A DNA stretch of 64,000 nucleotides from an uncultured Desulfobacter sp. (GTDB taxonomy: Bacteria; Desulfobacterota; Desulfobacteria; Desulfobacterales; Desulfobacteraceae): contig NZ_OY762929.1 of assembly GCF_963666675.1 (NCBI RefSeq), positions 2,976,001 through 3,040,000 on the forward strand, given 5' to 3'. The position numbers and the translations under genes were made by a program. Below are positions 45,223 to 53,344 of the stretch, piece after piece. How positions within the stretch are numbered: the first letter of the stretch is position 1; each line of letters opens with the position of its first letter. The notes under the pieces are model-generated. The model did not search any database and was not told the origin of the DNA. It was given only the letters and a program-made list of their open reading frames with translations.

Positions 45223-45882
45223 TCAGCGGGCAAATTCCGGAGATGTTGGTTGAAGCTGTTGAAGATCTGTCAGTGTTAATACTTCTATATTGTCATCAAT
45301 TATCGATTCAATGTTATTATAAATTTCATCCTGGCGAGCAAAAGAGGTAATCAATACAGCGTCCGGATCGATCTGCGAAATAGCTTCCGGCGCCTGAATT
45401 AATGTGCCGTTAAAAATGTGACCTTGCTTGGCTGCATCGCCATCTACAATGCCGATAACGACAAGCCTCGTATTGGGGATGGCGGAAACAACGATTTCCG
45501 CCGTATCCGACGCGCCGTAGAGAACAATTGTGCGAATTCCGCTTGTTTCATATCGTTTAAGCACCCGGATAATTTCTCTTTTTACGGAAGCATAAATTTG
45601 AACGGCTTCGGACGAAAAAGAGATAAAATCCTGAAATAATTTTTTTTCTCCTTTAGGCGTAAGGTGATATTCTGTGGTGCGATTCGTCTTACCAGAGACG
45701 GTAATCAGACATGCCTGCTTCAACTCTTTGATGTATATGTTTACCATTGAGCTACTTAGGTGGCTTTTTTGTGCAAGTACATGTTGGCTGGAATGGGGCA
45801 TGTCTTTGATAAGCATTAATATGGAAAGCCTTCGATATTCCTTGCTTGGAGAAAAATAAGTAGTGGTGTAAGGGATAATCAA
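45223..45882 (-). CDS. Winged-helix regulator with C-terminal Rossmann-like domain, likely island regulator
   Basis: 219 residues from TTG 45882, with GGAG about 9 bases upstream; no ATG precedes the helix-turn-helix. Residues 15-75 are a winged helix (RLSILMLIKDMPHSSQHVLA, then SSSMVNIYIKELKQACLI and the wing EYHLTPKGEKKLF). Residues 112-205 are Rossmann-like (TIVLYGASDTAEIVVSAI, GIVDGDAAKQGHIFNG, DAVLITSFARQ). It is the first gene of the leftward cluster and may sense a nucleotide or nucleotide sugar. A 690-bp AT-rich spacer lies upstream. Confidence 0.75.
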   Translation of the reverse strand: MIIPYTTTYFSPSKEYRRLSILMLIKDMPHSSQHVLAQKSHLSSSMVNIYIKELKQACLITVSGKTNRTTEYHLTPKGEKKLFQDFISFSSEAVQIYASVKREIIRVLKRYETSGIRTIVLYGASDTAEIVVSAIPNTRLVVIGIVDGDAAKQGHIFNGTLIQAPEAISQIDPDAVLITSFARQDEIYNNIESIIDDNIEVLTLTDLQQLQPTSPEFAR

Positions 45883-46051
45883 AAGAAATAGCTCCGCTCT
45901 TTCGGTTACATGTCTATGCTGCGATAACCCAACTAAAAACTCAATAAAGGCCGGAATACCTATATTTCATATCCCATAATGGCCTAAAAATTACCGTTTG
46001 CTCTTTTTCTTTGATTGTTCTGTACTGAAATTTAATATCGGACTAAAGCGT

Positions 46052-46066
46052 CCATTCATTAAATGG
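46052..46066. promoter_or_regulatory. Palindromic site 1 (CCATTCATTAAATGG)
   Basis: An imperfect palindrome with CCATT and AATGG arms, followed by a T-run. A near copy with one change lies at 46341-46355. Both sit between the winged-helix regulator and the ATPase gene and could be regulator binding sites. The stretch 45883-46572 holds no convincing gene; it is very AT-rich and also contains the second palindrome and the candidate promoter below. Confidence 0.4.
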
Positions 46067-46340
46067 TTTTTACAAAAAATTGAAAATTCTTTTAAATTTC
46101 AATCCCTTTAAAAAATTTAATGGTATGATAGAGCCCTTGCTCTATATTGATTTTAAGTTCTCACCACAGACTCTCTTTAATTTCGCATCATAGGGATGTG
46201 CAACAATTAAGATTATCTCTTCCGGGCTGCCTTAGCATCGCCAGCCCACAATCATCTTGTGTTTTTAGTGCGAAATATGTTCAAATAATTATTAAGTTAA
46301 TTTAGACATACCATCGTATTAGATTATCGTCAAGAACTAT

Positions 46341-46355
46341 CCATACATTAAATGG
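46341..46355. promoter_or_regulatory. Palindromic site 2 (CCATACATTAAATGG)
   Basis: The near-identical copy of the site at 46052, with the same direction and following T-run. The two are 289 bp apart, start to start. Confidence 0.4.
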
Positions 46356-46498
46356 TTTTTTTCCGAAATTAATTGGCTATGCGATTTACCTACGATATAT
46401 TAAGGCATAACGGATTTTTGTCCTTTAATCTTTGGGCGTTTAAAAATGCATTTCAACCGGCACAGTGCGTTGATTTTTATATCGTTTACCTTTCTCTA

Positions 46499-46527
46499 TT
46501 GATTTTACGCACAAAGTGTAATATTTT
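46499..46527 (+). promoter_or_regulatory. Candidate sigma-70 promoter for the ATPase gene
   Basis: TTGATT (46499-46504) and TATTTT (46522-46527) are separated by 17 bases, about 45 bp upstream of ATG 46573. CACAAAG (46510) and CTTTGTG (46550) form an inverted repeat around the probable start site, a possible operator. Confidence 0.4.
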
Positions 46528-46572
46528 ATATACAAACAAAGGCATACTGCTTTGTGTAATTCAGGAGTAAAC

Positions 46573-47694
46573 ATGAATAATCCATTCACCTACAGCAATA
46601 TTGTCACCGGACCTCATTTTTGTAATCGAAAAAAAGAACAGGACGAGTTGTTAGGGTTTATCAAAACCTCCCAAAATGTATTGCTGTATTCCCATAGACG
46701 AACCGGCAAAAGTTCATTGATCAAACAGGTGTTTCTCAATATCAAAGATCAGTCTCCGGAAATCGGGGCGCTTTATATAGATCTGTATGGTACGACATCT
46801 GAAAAAGAATTTCTGACCCGGATCTTTCAGCAATTGAATGCCCTGGAAACAAGTACGGATAAACTTTTAAAATTACTAAAAAACAGCATTGACAAATTTT
46901 CGTTTCAGTTGGGCATCGACCCGAACACCAATGCGCCGACCATCACCCCAACATTCAACGCGGCAAGTGAGACCTTGGTCCTGAAAAATCTTATGGCGTT
47001 GCTTGAAAAATTTTCCGTAAAACGCAAAATTGTCATTGCGTTTGATGAATTTCAGGAAGTGGCAAAATATACCAATGCAGATGCGTTTGAAAAGCAGTTA
47101 AGATCTTACGTTCAGCAACACACAAATATTTGTTATATATTTTCCGGCAGTCAGCAGCATATACTGACAGCAATGTTCCAGTCCCAGAACAGAGCGTTTT
47201 ATCAACAGGCAGCCAGCTACCCGCTTGAACAGATTGAAACGAAACATTATATCCCCTGGATGGAACATTCGTTTGATAAAGGAAATTTTTCCATTGGAAA
47301 AGCAAATTTAAAAAAAATTGTCGAGCAGTTCAACAATCATCCCATGTATATTCAACTATTCTGTTTCTTTCTATGGCGCGAACTGCAGGATACGCCTTGG
47401 CATGACGAAATGATCAATACCATTGAACGATACATGATTGATCAAAAACATTTAGAATATCAAACGCTTTGGGATAATTTGTCGATAAATCAGAAAAAAA
47501 CGCTGAAACTGGTATTGATCAATGACGGCAAAAATCTTTTTGCCGCAGATGCGCTGACCACTGTAAGTATAAAAACGGCCTCTGTTGTCACCAGATGTTT
47601 GAAAAGTCTGTCTGAAAAAGAAATTTTAGTGAAAAATGGTAAATATATGATTCAGGATCTACTTTTAAAAAAGTGGCTTGCCTTGAATGCATAA
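46573..47694 (+). CDS. P-loop ATPase of the archaeal-ATPase/STAND-like group
   Basis: 373 residues from ATG 46573 with AGGAG 5 bases upstream. GPHFCNRKKEQDELLGFI leads into Walker A SHRRTGKSSL near 46-55; Walker B KIVIAFDEFQEV is near 155 and a sensor-type IFSGSQQHIL near 192. The C-terminal 100 residues look like a winged helix (TTVSIKTASVVTRCLKSL). Such stand-alone ATPases occur widely in archaea and bacteria with unknown roles. It stands alone between the AT-rich spacer and a dehydrogenase gene. Confidence 0.75.
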   Translation: MNNPFTYSNIVTGPHFCNRKKEQDELLGFIKTSQNVLLYSHRRTGKSSLIKQVFLNIKDQSPEIGALYIDLYGTTSEKEFLTRIFQQLNALETSTDKLLKLLKNSIDKFSFQLGIDPNTNAPTITPTFNAASETLVLKNLMALLEKFSVKRKIVIAFDEFQEVAKYTNADAFEKQLRSYVQQHTNICYIFSGSQQHILTAMFQSQNRAFYQQAASYPLEQIETKHYIPWMEHSFDKGNFSIGKANLKKIVEQFNNHPMYIQLFCFFLWRELQDTPWHDEMINTIERYMIDQKHLEYQTLWDNLSINQKKTLKLVLINDGKNLFAADALTTVSIKTASVVTRCLKSLSEKEILVKNGKYMIQDLLLKKWLALNA

Positions 47695-47762
47695 AATTGG
47701 GGTATGCATAAATCAATAAAGATGAAAAGCAAAACAACATAACATAATTTTAGGAGGAAGAT

Positions 47763-48620
47763 ATGACTAAATACGGATTTCTGGGACTCGGCATTATGGG
47801 AAAAGCCATGGCAACCAATCTGATCAATGCAGGTTTTGATGTTACGGTCTGGAATCGGACAACTGCAGCCTGCCGACCACTCACGGATCTGGGAGCCAAA
47901 CAAGGGAACACTGCGGCAGACGTGGTGGCAAATTGCGATATCACTTTTGCCATGGTTTCTGATCCCAACGCCGCCCAAGCCCTGTGTTTCGGCAAAAATG
48001 GTGTTCTGGATGGCATCTCAGAAGGAAAATCCTACATTGATATTTCAACGGTTGATGCCGATACATCCAGCGACATTTACCGCGCCGTTAAGGCAAAGGG
48101 GGGGCGGTTTCTTGAGGCTCCTGTCTCCGGAAGCAAAAAACCGGCGGAGGACGGCACCCTGGTGTTTCTCTGTGCCGGTGACCGGTCCCTTTATGAGGAT
48201 GCCGCCGACGCATTGGATATCATGGGAAAAAAATCCTTTTATTTTCCCACTATGGGCCAGGGTGCACAGATGAAACTGGTCATTAACATGATCATGGGAA
48301 CCATGATGACGGCCTTTGCTGAAGGACTTAATCTTGGGGATAAAATCGGATTGGACATAGCGGATATCCTTGATGTAATAGACCAGGGTGCTATCACCTG
48401 CCCCATGTTTAAGCTCAAGGGCCCCCTCATGATCGAAGAAAATTTCTCACCGGCCTTTCCGTTGAAACATATGCAAAAGGATATGCGCCTCGCATTGCTG
48501 TTGGGGGACGCCCATGGTCAGCCCCTTTATACAAGTGCTGCTGCCAACAACGCTTATATTAAAGCCAGGCAGGACGACTGTGGGAATGAGGATTTCTCCG
48601 CTGTAATAAAAAACGTATAA
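47763..48620 (+). CDS. NAD(P)-dependent beta-hydroxyacid dehydrogenase (GLYR/3-hydroxyisobutyrate type)
   Basis: 285 residues, typical length. GFLGLGIMGKAMATNL is the dinucleotide site; DISTVDADTS near 96, APVSGSKKPAEDGTL near 118 and the catalytic Lys in KLVINMIMG near 171 follow the family signatures. SEGKS and VWNRT after the first strand fit NADPH preference as in glyoxylate/succinic semialdehyde reductases. AGGAGG lies 6 bases before the ATG. Likely detoxifies or reduces a short aldehyde acid. Confidence 0.85.
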   Translation: MTKYGFLGLGIMGKAMATNLINAGFDVTVWNRTTAACRPLTDLGAKQGNTAADVVANCDITFAMVSDPNAAQALCFGKNGVLDGISEGKSYIDISTVDADTSSDIYRAVKAKGGRFLEAPVSGSKKPAEDGTLVFLCAGDRSLYEDAADALDIMGKKSFYFPTMGQGAQMKLVINMIMGTMMTAFAEGLNLGDKIGLDIADILDVIDQGAITCPMFKLKGPLMIEENFSPAFPLKHMQKDMRLALLLGDAHGQPLYTSAAANNAYIKARQDDCGNEDFSAVIKNV

Positions 48621-48651
48621 AAGAAGCCTTTTTTAAGATGGCAGGATGCTT

Positions 48652-49101
48652 ATGAAAAAAAAAGAGGGCTTAAGGCAGCCGTTCTGGAAAACCAAATCCC
48701 TTCACCAATTGACCCAAGAAGAATGGGAGTCATTGTGTGATGGATGCGGCAGATGCTGCCTGCACAAACTTGAAGATGAAGACACCGGCGAAATCTACTA
48801 CACCAATGTGGCCTGCCGTTTGCTGGACATTGATAAATGCCGGTGTACTGACTACAAAAACCGATCGGACCTGGTGCCGGAGTGCCTCCAACTTACGGTG
48901 GATTCAATATCGCAATACCGATGGCTGCCCGACACCTGTGCCTACCGTCGACTGGCTGAAGGCCGGGCGCTTCCGTCATTTCATTTTTTGGTTTCAGGTA
49001 ACCCCGAAACGGTTCACGAGTCCGGCGCTTCGGTTCGGCATAGAGCCATAGCCGAAAACGATGTTGATTCCAGTGATCTGGAATCTTATGTGATGGATTA
49101 G
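48652..49101 (+). CDS. YcgN-family cysteine-cluster protein (UPF0260)
   Basis: 149 residues from ATG 48652, 6 bases after GGCAGG; ATG 48646 is possible but too close to that site. WESLCDGCGRCCLHKLED near 25-42 is the YcgN/DUF-type C-x-x-C-x-x-x-C-C cluster, followed by ACRLLDIDKCRCTDY and WLPDTCAYRRL. Members are conserved proteins of unknown function, thought to bind a metal. It ends 28 bp before a strong hairpin terminator. Confidence 0.85.
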   Translation: MKKKEGLRQPFWKTKSLHQLTQEEWESLCDGCGRCCLHKLEDEDTGEIYYTNVACRLLDIDKCRCTDYKNRSDLVPECLQLTVDSISQYRWLPDTCAYRRLAEGRALPSFHFLVSGNPETVHESGASVRHRAIAENDVDSSDLESYVMD

Positions 49102-49129
49102 ACGGTTTGGGGCCCGGAAAACGCCTATC

Positions 49130-49180
49130 CCATCACCACAAAAGGCAGGGTGTATATCGTCCTGCTTTTTGTGGTGATGG
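49130..49180. terminator. Bidirectional hairpin terminator between convergent genes
   Basis: Arms CCATCACCACAAAAGGCAGG (49130-49149) and its complement (49161-49180) pair over 20 positions with one G-U, around an 11-base loop. A/T runs inside the stem could serve both directions. It lies between the YcgN gene on the plus strand and tenA on the minus strand. Confidence 0.8.
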
Positions 49181-49184
49181 AATC

Positions 49185-49835
49185 TCATATATTCATCGCT
49201 TCTTCAAAGAAATCGAGTTCATATTGTGTTGATATCATAAATGCGTTCAACATTTCCTGACGAAGTTCTTCATCTGCCTCTGATGCCAGCCGCTCTACAA
49301 TATCAATAAATCTTTGGGTGTATTGTGCGTACGCTTCACTGTGATAGGTGTTGATCCACATCTGGTATGCGTTGCCGTCGGCTTCCGCGATGGCCAGAAT
49401 GTGATTACCAACGCTGCCATACACCCAGAAACAGGGTAAAAGCGCCGCAGCAGAAATGGAAAACGCCGAATGTTTACTGTGGTTGAGCAAAAAGCAAGTG
49501 TATCTTTCAATGACAGGAGACTTTTCTTTGGCTTCCTTGATATTAAAATGCGTCAGGAACTCATTGTGAAGGGCGCGTTCAATGTCCAGCCCGTCCTTGG
49601 CCAACAATTGAAAAAATTGCTTTTCATATGCGCTGGGCGCTTTTTGGGCTACCAGGCCCAACGCCAGATTATCATCTTTAAGATACAGGATATCCTGGGA
49701 CAAAAAATGTGCAAAATTATTTTTATCCAAGGAACCTTTGGCCAGTTGTACAACGAAGGGATGAGAAATTGTATCCGCATAGATAGACGCAACCGCATCC
49801 CACATCTTTTCGGTGTATTTTCCTGCTGCTTTCAT
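49185..49835 (-). CDS. tenA: TenA-family thiaminase II
   Basis: 216 residues from ATG 49835, 9 bases after AGGGGGG; ATG 49844 is too close to it, and a longer frame to 50048 runs into the methyltransferase gene. MWDAVASIYADTISHPFVVQLAKG starts the helical bundle in the usual way; AALLPCFWVYGSVG near 128 holds the TenA catalytic Cys, and the end STQYELDFFEEAM holds the conserved Glu. It salvages the thiamin pyrimidine. The upstream RNA element fits control by thiamin pyrophosphate. Confidence 0.85.
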   Translation of the reverse strand: MKAAGKYTEKMWDAVASIYADTISHPFVVQLAKGSLDKNNFAHFLSQDILYLKDDNLALGLVAQKAPSAYEKQFFQLLAKDGLDIERALHNEFLTHFNIKEAKEKSPVIERYTCFLLNHSKHSAFSISAAALLPCFWVYGSVGNHILAIAEADGNAYQMWINTYHSEAYAQYTQRFIDIVERLASEADEELRQEMLNAFMISTQYELDFFEEAMNI

Positions 49836-49869
49836 ATTATTCATCCCCCCTGCCCTGCTTGCCCGGTTT

Positions 49870-50577
49870 TTATTTCTTAAAGGCGCAAATGGCAACATAG
49901 TCACCGCAGTCAAACCCCGGAATGGGCTGTTCTTCCACATTGTTTGAGTACAGTGGATGTTTGGTGAGGGTCTGTGCATAATCAAAGTCCCGGAACCCCG
50001 CCGTTTTAAGCATCTCGACTTTCTCGTCAGTTGTACGCCAGTTGGCAACCTTTACAAATTCTATTGGGTACGGGTCCCTTGGATGAACGCCTTCCAATAA
50101 AGGATGATCCCATGTTTCCAGACTTTTTGCCAGGTTATACATGGTTGCATATGAACTTTCCTTGGGCACATCAATCACCACGATTTTACCGTCTTTTCTC
50201 AACGCACTATAGGCTTTGTGAAACACGGACTGCAGGTCATTGATATAGCTGGGCGTGCCGTTGAAGAGAATTGTATCGTATTGTTCTTGGCCCAGATCTG
50301 CGTCTTCGGCAGTGGTGACTTCAACACTGATCCCGCGTTTACGGGCAATATCGGCCATCCCGTCTGATGGTTCGAGTCCGTATTGAATGGGTATGTTAAA
50401 ATCTCTTTTAAGGATTGATTCAAAAAGGCCGCTTCCGCACCCCACCGAGAAGGTATCACCCGCATCTTTCAAAAAATAAGCGACCAGGTTCACCTCTGAA
50501 TTCAGCAGATTCATATTGTCAAAAAACCACGCATCATATGCCTGTGCAAATTCGTCAAAACTTCTTTTTTTATCCAT
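49870..50577 (-). CDS. Class I SAM-dependent methyltransferase
   Basis: 235 residues. TFSVGCGSGLFESIL near 58 is motif I, YGLEPSDGMADIARKRG near 77 binds the ribose, and ALRKDGKIVVIDVPKES near 143 is the post-motif loop. GGGAGGT precedes ATG 50577. It starts about 53 bp after the TPP-like element and is followed by tenA after 34 bp, so it is part of the same regulated unit. The substrate is unknown; a link to thiamin metabolism is only positional. Confidence 0.8.
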   Translation of the reverse strand: MDKKRSFDEFAQAYDAWFFDNMNLLNSEVNLVAYFLKDAGDTFSVGCGSGLFESILKRDFNIPIQYGLEPSDGMADIARKRGISVEVTTAEDADLGQEQYDTILFNGTPSYINDLQSVFHKAYSALRKDGKIVVIDVPKESSYATMYNLAKSLETWDHPLLEGVHPRDPYPIEFVKVANWRTTDEKVEMLKTAGFRDFDYAQTLTKHPLYSNNVEEQPIPGFDCGDYVAICAFKK

Positions 50578-50629
50578 GCTGACCTCCCAAAAAAACCGTT
50601 ATTATCGACCCGGTGCAGGCAATGTATCT

Positions 50630-50701
50630 CTATGTCCCTACATCGGCATTATCCGCATCAGGTTCCAGGGTTATGCGCTGCAAACAGCAGGTTGTCAATA
50701 G
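50630..50701 (-). promoter_or_regulatory. TPP riboswitch-like element, 3' half conserved, 5' half degenerate
   Basis: On the minus strand, CCCTGGAACCTGAT, GGATAATGCC and TGTAGGGA (50635-50671) match the pyrophosphate-binding half of the thi box in order and spacing. Outer bases CTATTG and CATAG could form P1. The 5' half has a small hairpin (CTGC-TGTTT-GCAG) but no CUGAGA and no GGGG strand for P2. Downstream, ACCG...CGGT followed by seven T (50589-50614) could be a weak expression-platform terminator. It lies before the methyltransferase-tenA pair. Confidence 0.6.
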
Positions 50702-50713
50702 CTCTTCCTTGTT

Positions 50714-51907
50714 TCAGACATTGCCCCACACAACAAACACGGGATCTGAGGTGTACCGCTCACGAATATGCGGATCATCCCAGGGTCTGGGGTATCCCCG
50801 GATGGTTTGTGTATGCAGTTTGCTCAGTTGCGCCTGCATGCACATTTTCAAAACCAGACCCAACCGTTCAAACGGATGCAGCTGCCCCCACACGGAAATC
50901 TGTTTACCGGGAAACCAGCGGTCGGAAAAGGATATGATAAAAAGCCCATTCGGGGATAACACCCGCCTCACCTCCTGCAATACCGCCACCGGACGTGTGA
51001 GATACTCGATGGAAGCGGTGCAGATCACGGCATCAAAACTGTTGTCATCCATGGGCAGTCTGGGTGTCTCGTTGAGATCCTGCACCAGCCGGGTGTCAAG
51101 CTTGCCGTTTGCATCCAGCTCCTCCGAATTCATGCCAAGTCCTGTAACCCGGCAGTCTGTAAGGGTATCCGGCAAATGTGAATCCCAGCTTGACATCAGA
51201 TCCAGTATCCGGCTGCCGGGCTGCAAGAGCCTGCCGTAGCGTTCTCGAATATGGTCACGGGCACAGCTGTCCAAGTGTGGGACCATCCTCGCGCTGCTGT
51301 AAAAATCCCGGTCAGGCTGATTGTTTTCCCGGGGCAAGGGCGACTGGCCAAGGCTGGTGTTATATGCCTTTTGGCAGAGGTGCTGCATACCCGGGCCGTC
51401 ATTGGTAATGACCTCGGAAATATCCTGACAGGTGCCGCCCCGCTCGGCACCTGCAATTTTTCGTGACAGCATCCGGGCATGAACGCCGATGGGGTATTGT
51501 GCCAGGGGGTGGTTGCTGTCTGCCGTAATCATTTCATTTTCCATGGCAATAATGCGAAACGGTGTGACGTTTTGTGGAAAACAGTTCAAGGCGCTATGGG
51601 CATAACCGCTTGGATAAAACCGCCCCACTTCCGCCGGCACCGGAAAGGGTGACCGGGAGCTGTCAAACCCATGTTGCTGAAACTTAACGATCTTGCCGGC
51701 AGAAAAAGCAGGCACCAGTTCGCCGGCAGAAAAATCTACCCGGCAATCCTCCCCGGCCTGCATTTGTTTAAGGGGTTGTTCAAGTTTTTGCGGGAAAAAA
51801 TCCCGCCAGAAATCGATGGATGCTATATAAGTGGTATCTGTATGCTGTGCCTCACCACTGTCCCAGTTCAGGGAAAACTCGATGGCGGCGGTATCTTTAG
51901 TTTTCAT
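50714..51907 (-). CDS. FKBP-like domain fused to SAM-dependent methyltransferase
   Basis: 397 residues from ATG 51907 with AGGAG upstream. Residues about 85-150 (GRFYPSGYAHSALNCFPQN, then ITADSNHPLAQYPI) resemble the flap and NHPLAG region of SlyD/FKBP proteins. The methyltransferase domain begins near 225 (GSRILDLMSSWDSHLP), with FDAVICTASIEYLTRPVAVL near 298 and LSPNGLFIISFSDRWFP near 325. No tight partner gene tells its substrate; it sits between photolyase and the methyltransferase-tenA unit. Confidence 0.65.
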   Translation of the reverse strand: MKTKDTAAIEFSLNWDSGEAQHTDTTYIASIDFWRDFFPQKLEQPLKQMQAGEDCRVDFSAGELVPAFSAGKIVKFQQHGFDSSRSPFPVPAEVGRFYPSGYAHSALNCFPQNVTPFRIIAMENEMITADSNHPLAQYPIGVHARMLSRKIAGAERGGTCQDISEVITNDGPGMQHLCQKAYNTSLGQSPLPRENNQPDRDFYSSARMVPHLDSCARDHIRERYGRLLQPGSRILDLMSSWDSHLPDTLTDCRVTGLGMNSEELDANGKLDTRLVQDLNETPRLPMDDNSFDAVICTASIEYLTRPVAVLQEVRRVLSPNGLFIISFSDRWFPGKQISVWGQLHPFERLGLVLKMCMQAQLSKLHTQTIRGYPRPWDDPHIRERYTSDPVFVVWGNV

Positions 51908-51919
51908 TGTCAACTCCTT

Positions 51920-53329
51920 TTACTTTTTTGAATAACGTTGAAGCGCAATACGTCGCTCCTGGGCATGATCCACAATGGGGGGCGGGTATGGGAGCTGTTT
52001 ACTGCCCGACCAGGTCCATGGACAATGGACATAACGATCCGGCACCCCCTCAAGCTCAGCAAGCCAGGTCCTGACAAACCGCCCGCCGGGATCAAATTTT
52101 TTCCCCTGGCTGACAGGATTGAAGATACGAAAATAGGGCTGGGCATCACAGCCGGTGGATGCAGACCATTGCCAGCCGCCGTTATTGGCGGGGAAATCGC
52201 CATCCACCAAATGGCGCATAAAATAGGCCTGGCCATGACGCCAGTCGATGTGAAGATCCTTGGTCAAAAAACTTGCCGTAATCATGCGCAGACGGTTGTG
52301 CATCCAGCCGGTCTGATTTAGCTGACGCATGGCCGCATCAACAATGGGGTATCCTGTCGCCCCCGCCTGCCAGGCCCCTAACAGTTTCGGATTGTCATCC
52401 CATACCAGCCCGTCTGCCCAGGCATGGAAACAATTCTGCCGACTAAGCCCCGGGATAAAAAACATCAGGTGGTGATAAAAATCCCGCCATAACAGTTCAT
52501 TCTTCCAAGTGGTAGCGCCCTGGCTTTGTTCTGCCGAAACTATTCCGGCCAGACACATGCGTGAAGACAATGCCCCAATGGCAAGATAGGGGGAAAGGCC
52601 GCTGGTCCCAGGAACCGCCGGAAAGTCGCGCTCCTGGTCATAGGCGGACATGGGGCCGGTGCAAAAATCCGTTAATTGTTTTTGGATGGTCTTTGTGTCT
52701 GCATGATATGCCCGGCTGGACACTCTGGGATAGCTGAAGGGCTGTTCAGGCGACAGGATTAAGTGCCGCAGATCCGAAGGCAGTTCAGCTTTGGTCACGG
52801 GCTGCAGGGGCATCAAAGACGGCACAAGCCCTTGCAGCTGTTCACTACAGGCACGGGCAAAGGGCGTAAACACTTTATAATACTTTCCCTGGCGGTTAAG
52901 AACCATGCCGGGCGGACACAGGCAGGTATCATGGCAGGCCTGGGTCCTGCGGCCCAGCATGGCCATCAATTTTTCTGCCAACTGATCACGCCGGGCTTCG
53001 TTGAGCGGGTATTCGCAGTTGAACCACAGTGTGCCTGCCTGTAGACGATCAGCCGTGGCGGCCACGGACCTTGCTGCTTCTTCATAATTTTTCGTCTCTG
53101 TATATAAAAGCTCAATGTGAAGTTTCTTCAGATCTTTTTGAAGGGCAAAAAGCCGCCTGTAAATGAGATCGGCCTGGATCGGGGCCATATCGTGCCCTGC
53201 CCATTGATCCGGGGTGGCCGTAAAGACTGCGGTCACCGTTTCATTGTGTGCCCGGGCAAAGCTGACCGCTCCATGCAGTGCCGTATTGTCCTGGACTCGC
53301 AAATCCCGTCTGAACCAAACCAACTGCAT
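51920..53329 (-). CDS. phrB: Deoxyribodipyrimidine photolyase (class I)
   Basis: 469 residues, the size of class I CPD photolyases. The antenna-binding N-domain starts LVWFRRDLRVQDNTALHGAV; the FAD domain has LLWRDFYHHLMF near 293, TGYPIVDAAMRQLNQTGWMHNRLRM near 330-354 and NNGGWQWSASTGCDAQPYFR near 390. GAGGAGG precedes ATG 53329. It repairs UV dimers with blue light. The MerR regulator 15 bp upstream is probably in the same operon. Confidence 0.95.
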   Translation of the reverse strand: MQLVWFRRDLRVQDNTALHGAVSFARAHNETVTAVFTATPDQWAGHDMAPIQADLIYRRLFALQKDLKKLHIELLYTETKNYEEAARSVAATADRLQAGTLWFNCEYPLNEARRDQLAEKLMAMLGRRTQACHDTCLCPPGMVLNRQGKYYKVFTPFARACSEQLQGLVPSLMPLQPVTKAELPSDLRHLILSPEQPFSYPRVSSRAYHADTKTIQKQLTDFCTGPMSAYDQERDFPAVPGTSGLSPYLAIGALSSRMCLAGIVSAEQSQGATTWKNELLWRDFYHHLMFFIPGLSRQNCFHAWADGLVWDDNPKLLGAWQAGATGYPIVDAAMRQLNQTGWMHNRLRMITASFLTKDLHIDWRHGQAYFMRHLVDGDFPANNGGWQWSASTGCDAQPYFRIFNPVSQGKKFDPGGRFVRTWLAELEGVPDRYVHCPWTWSGSKQLPYPPPIVDHAQERRIALQRYSKK

Positions 53330-53344
53330 GACGCCTCCTCTTCG

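Noticed and set aside
46373..46570. 65-codon frame in the AT-rich spacer
   Set aside because: No ribosome site, overlaps the probable promoter of the ATPase gene, unusual composition.
49836..50048. 68-residue N-terminal extension of TenA
   Set aside because: It reads through the end of the methyltransferase gene in another frame; the AGGGGGG site favours ATG 49835.
50714..50760. GGGGC...TCTGAAA at the end of the methyltransferase gene as a possible 5' half of the TPP switch
   Set aside because: It would leave no room for the P3 helix, would overlap the stop codon, and no matching P1 strand was found.
50613..51239. 208-codon open frame on the plus strand
   Set aside because: Antisense to the FKBP-like/methyltransferase gene and across the TPP-like element.
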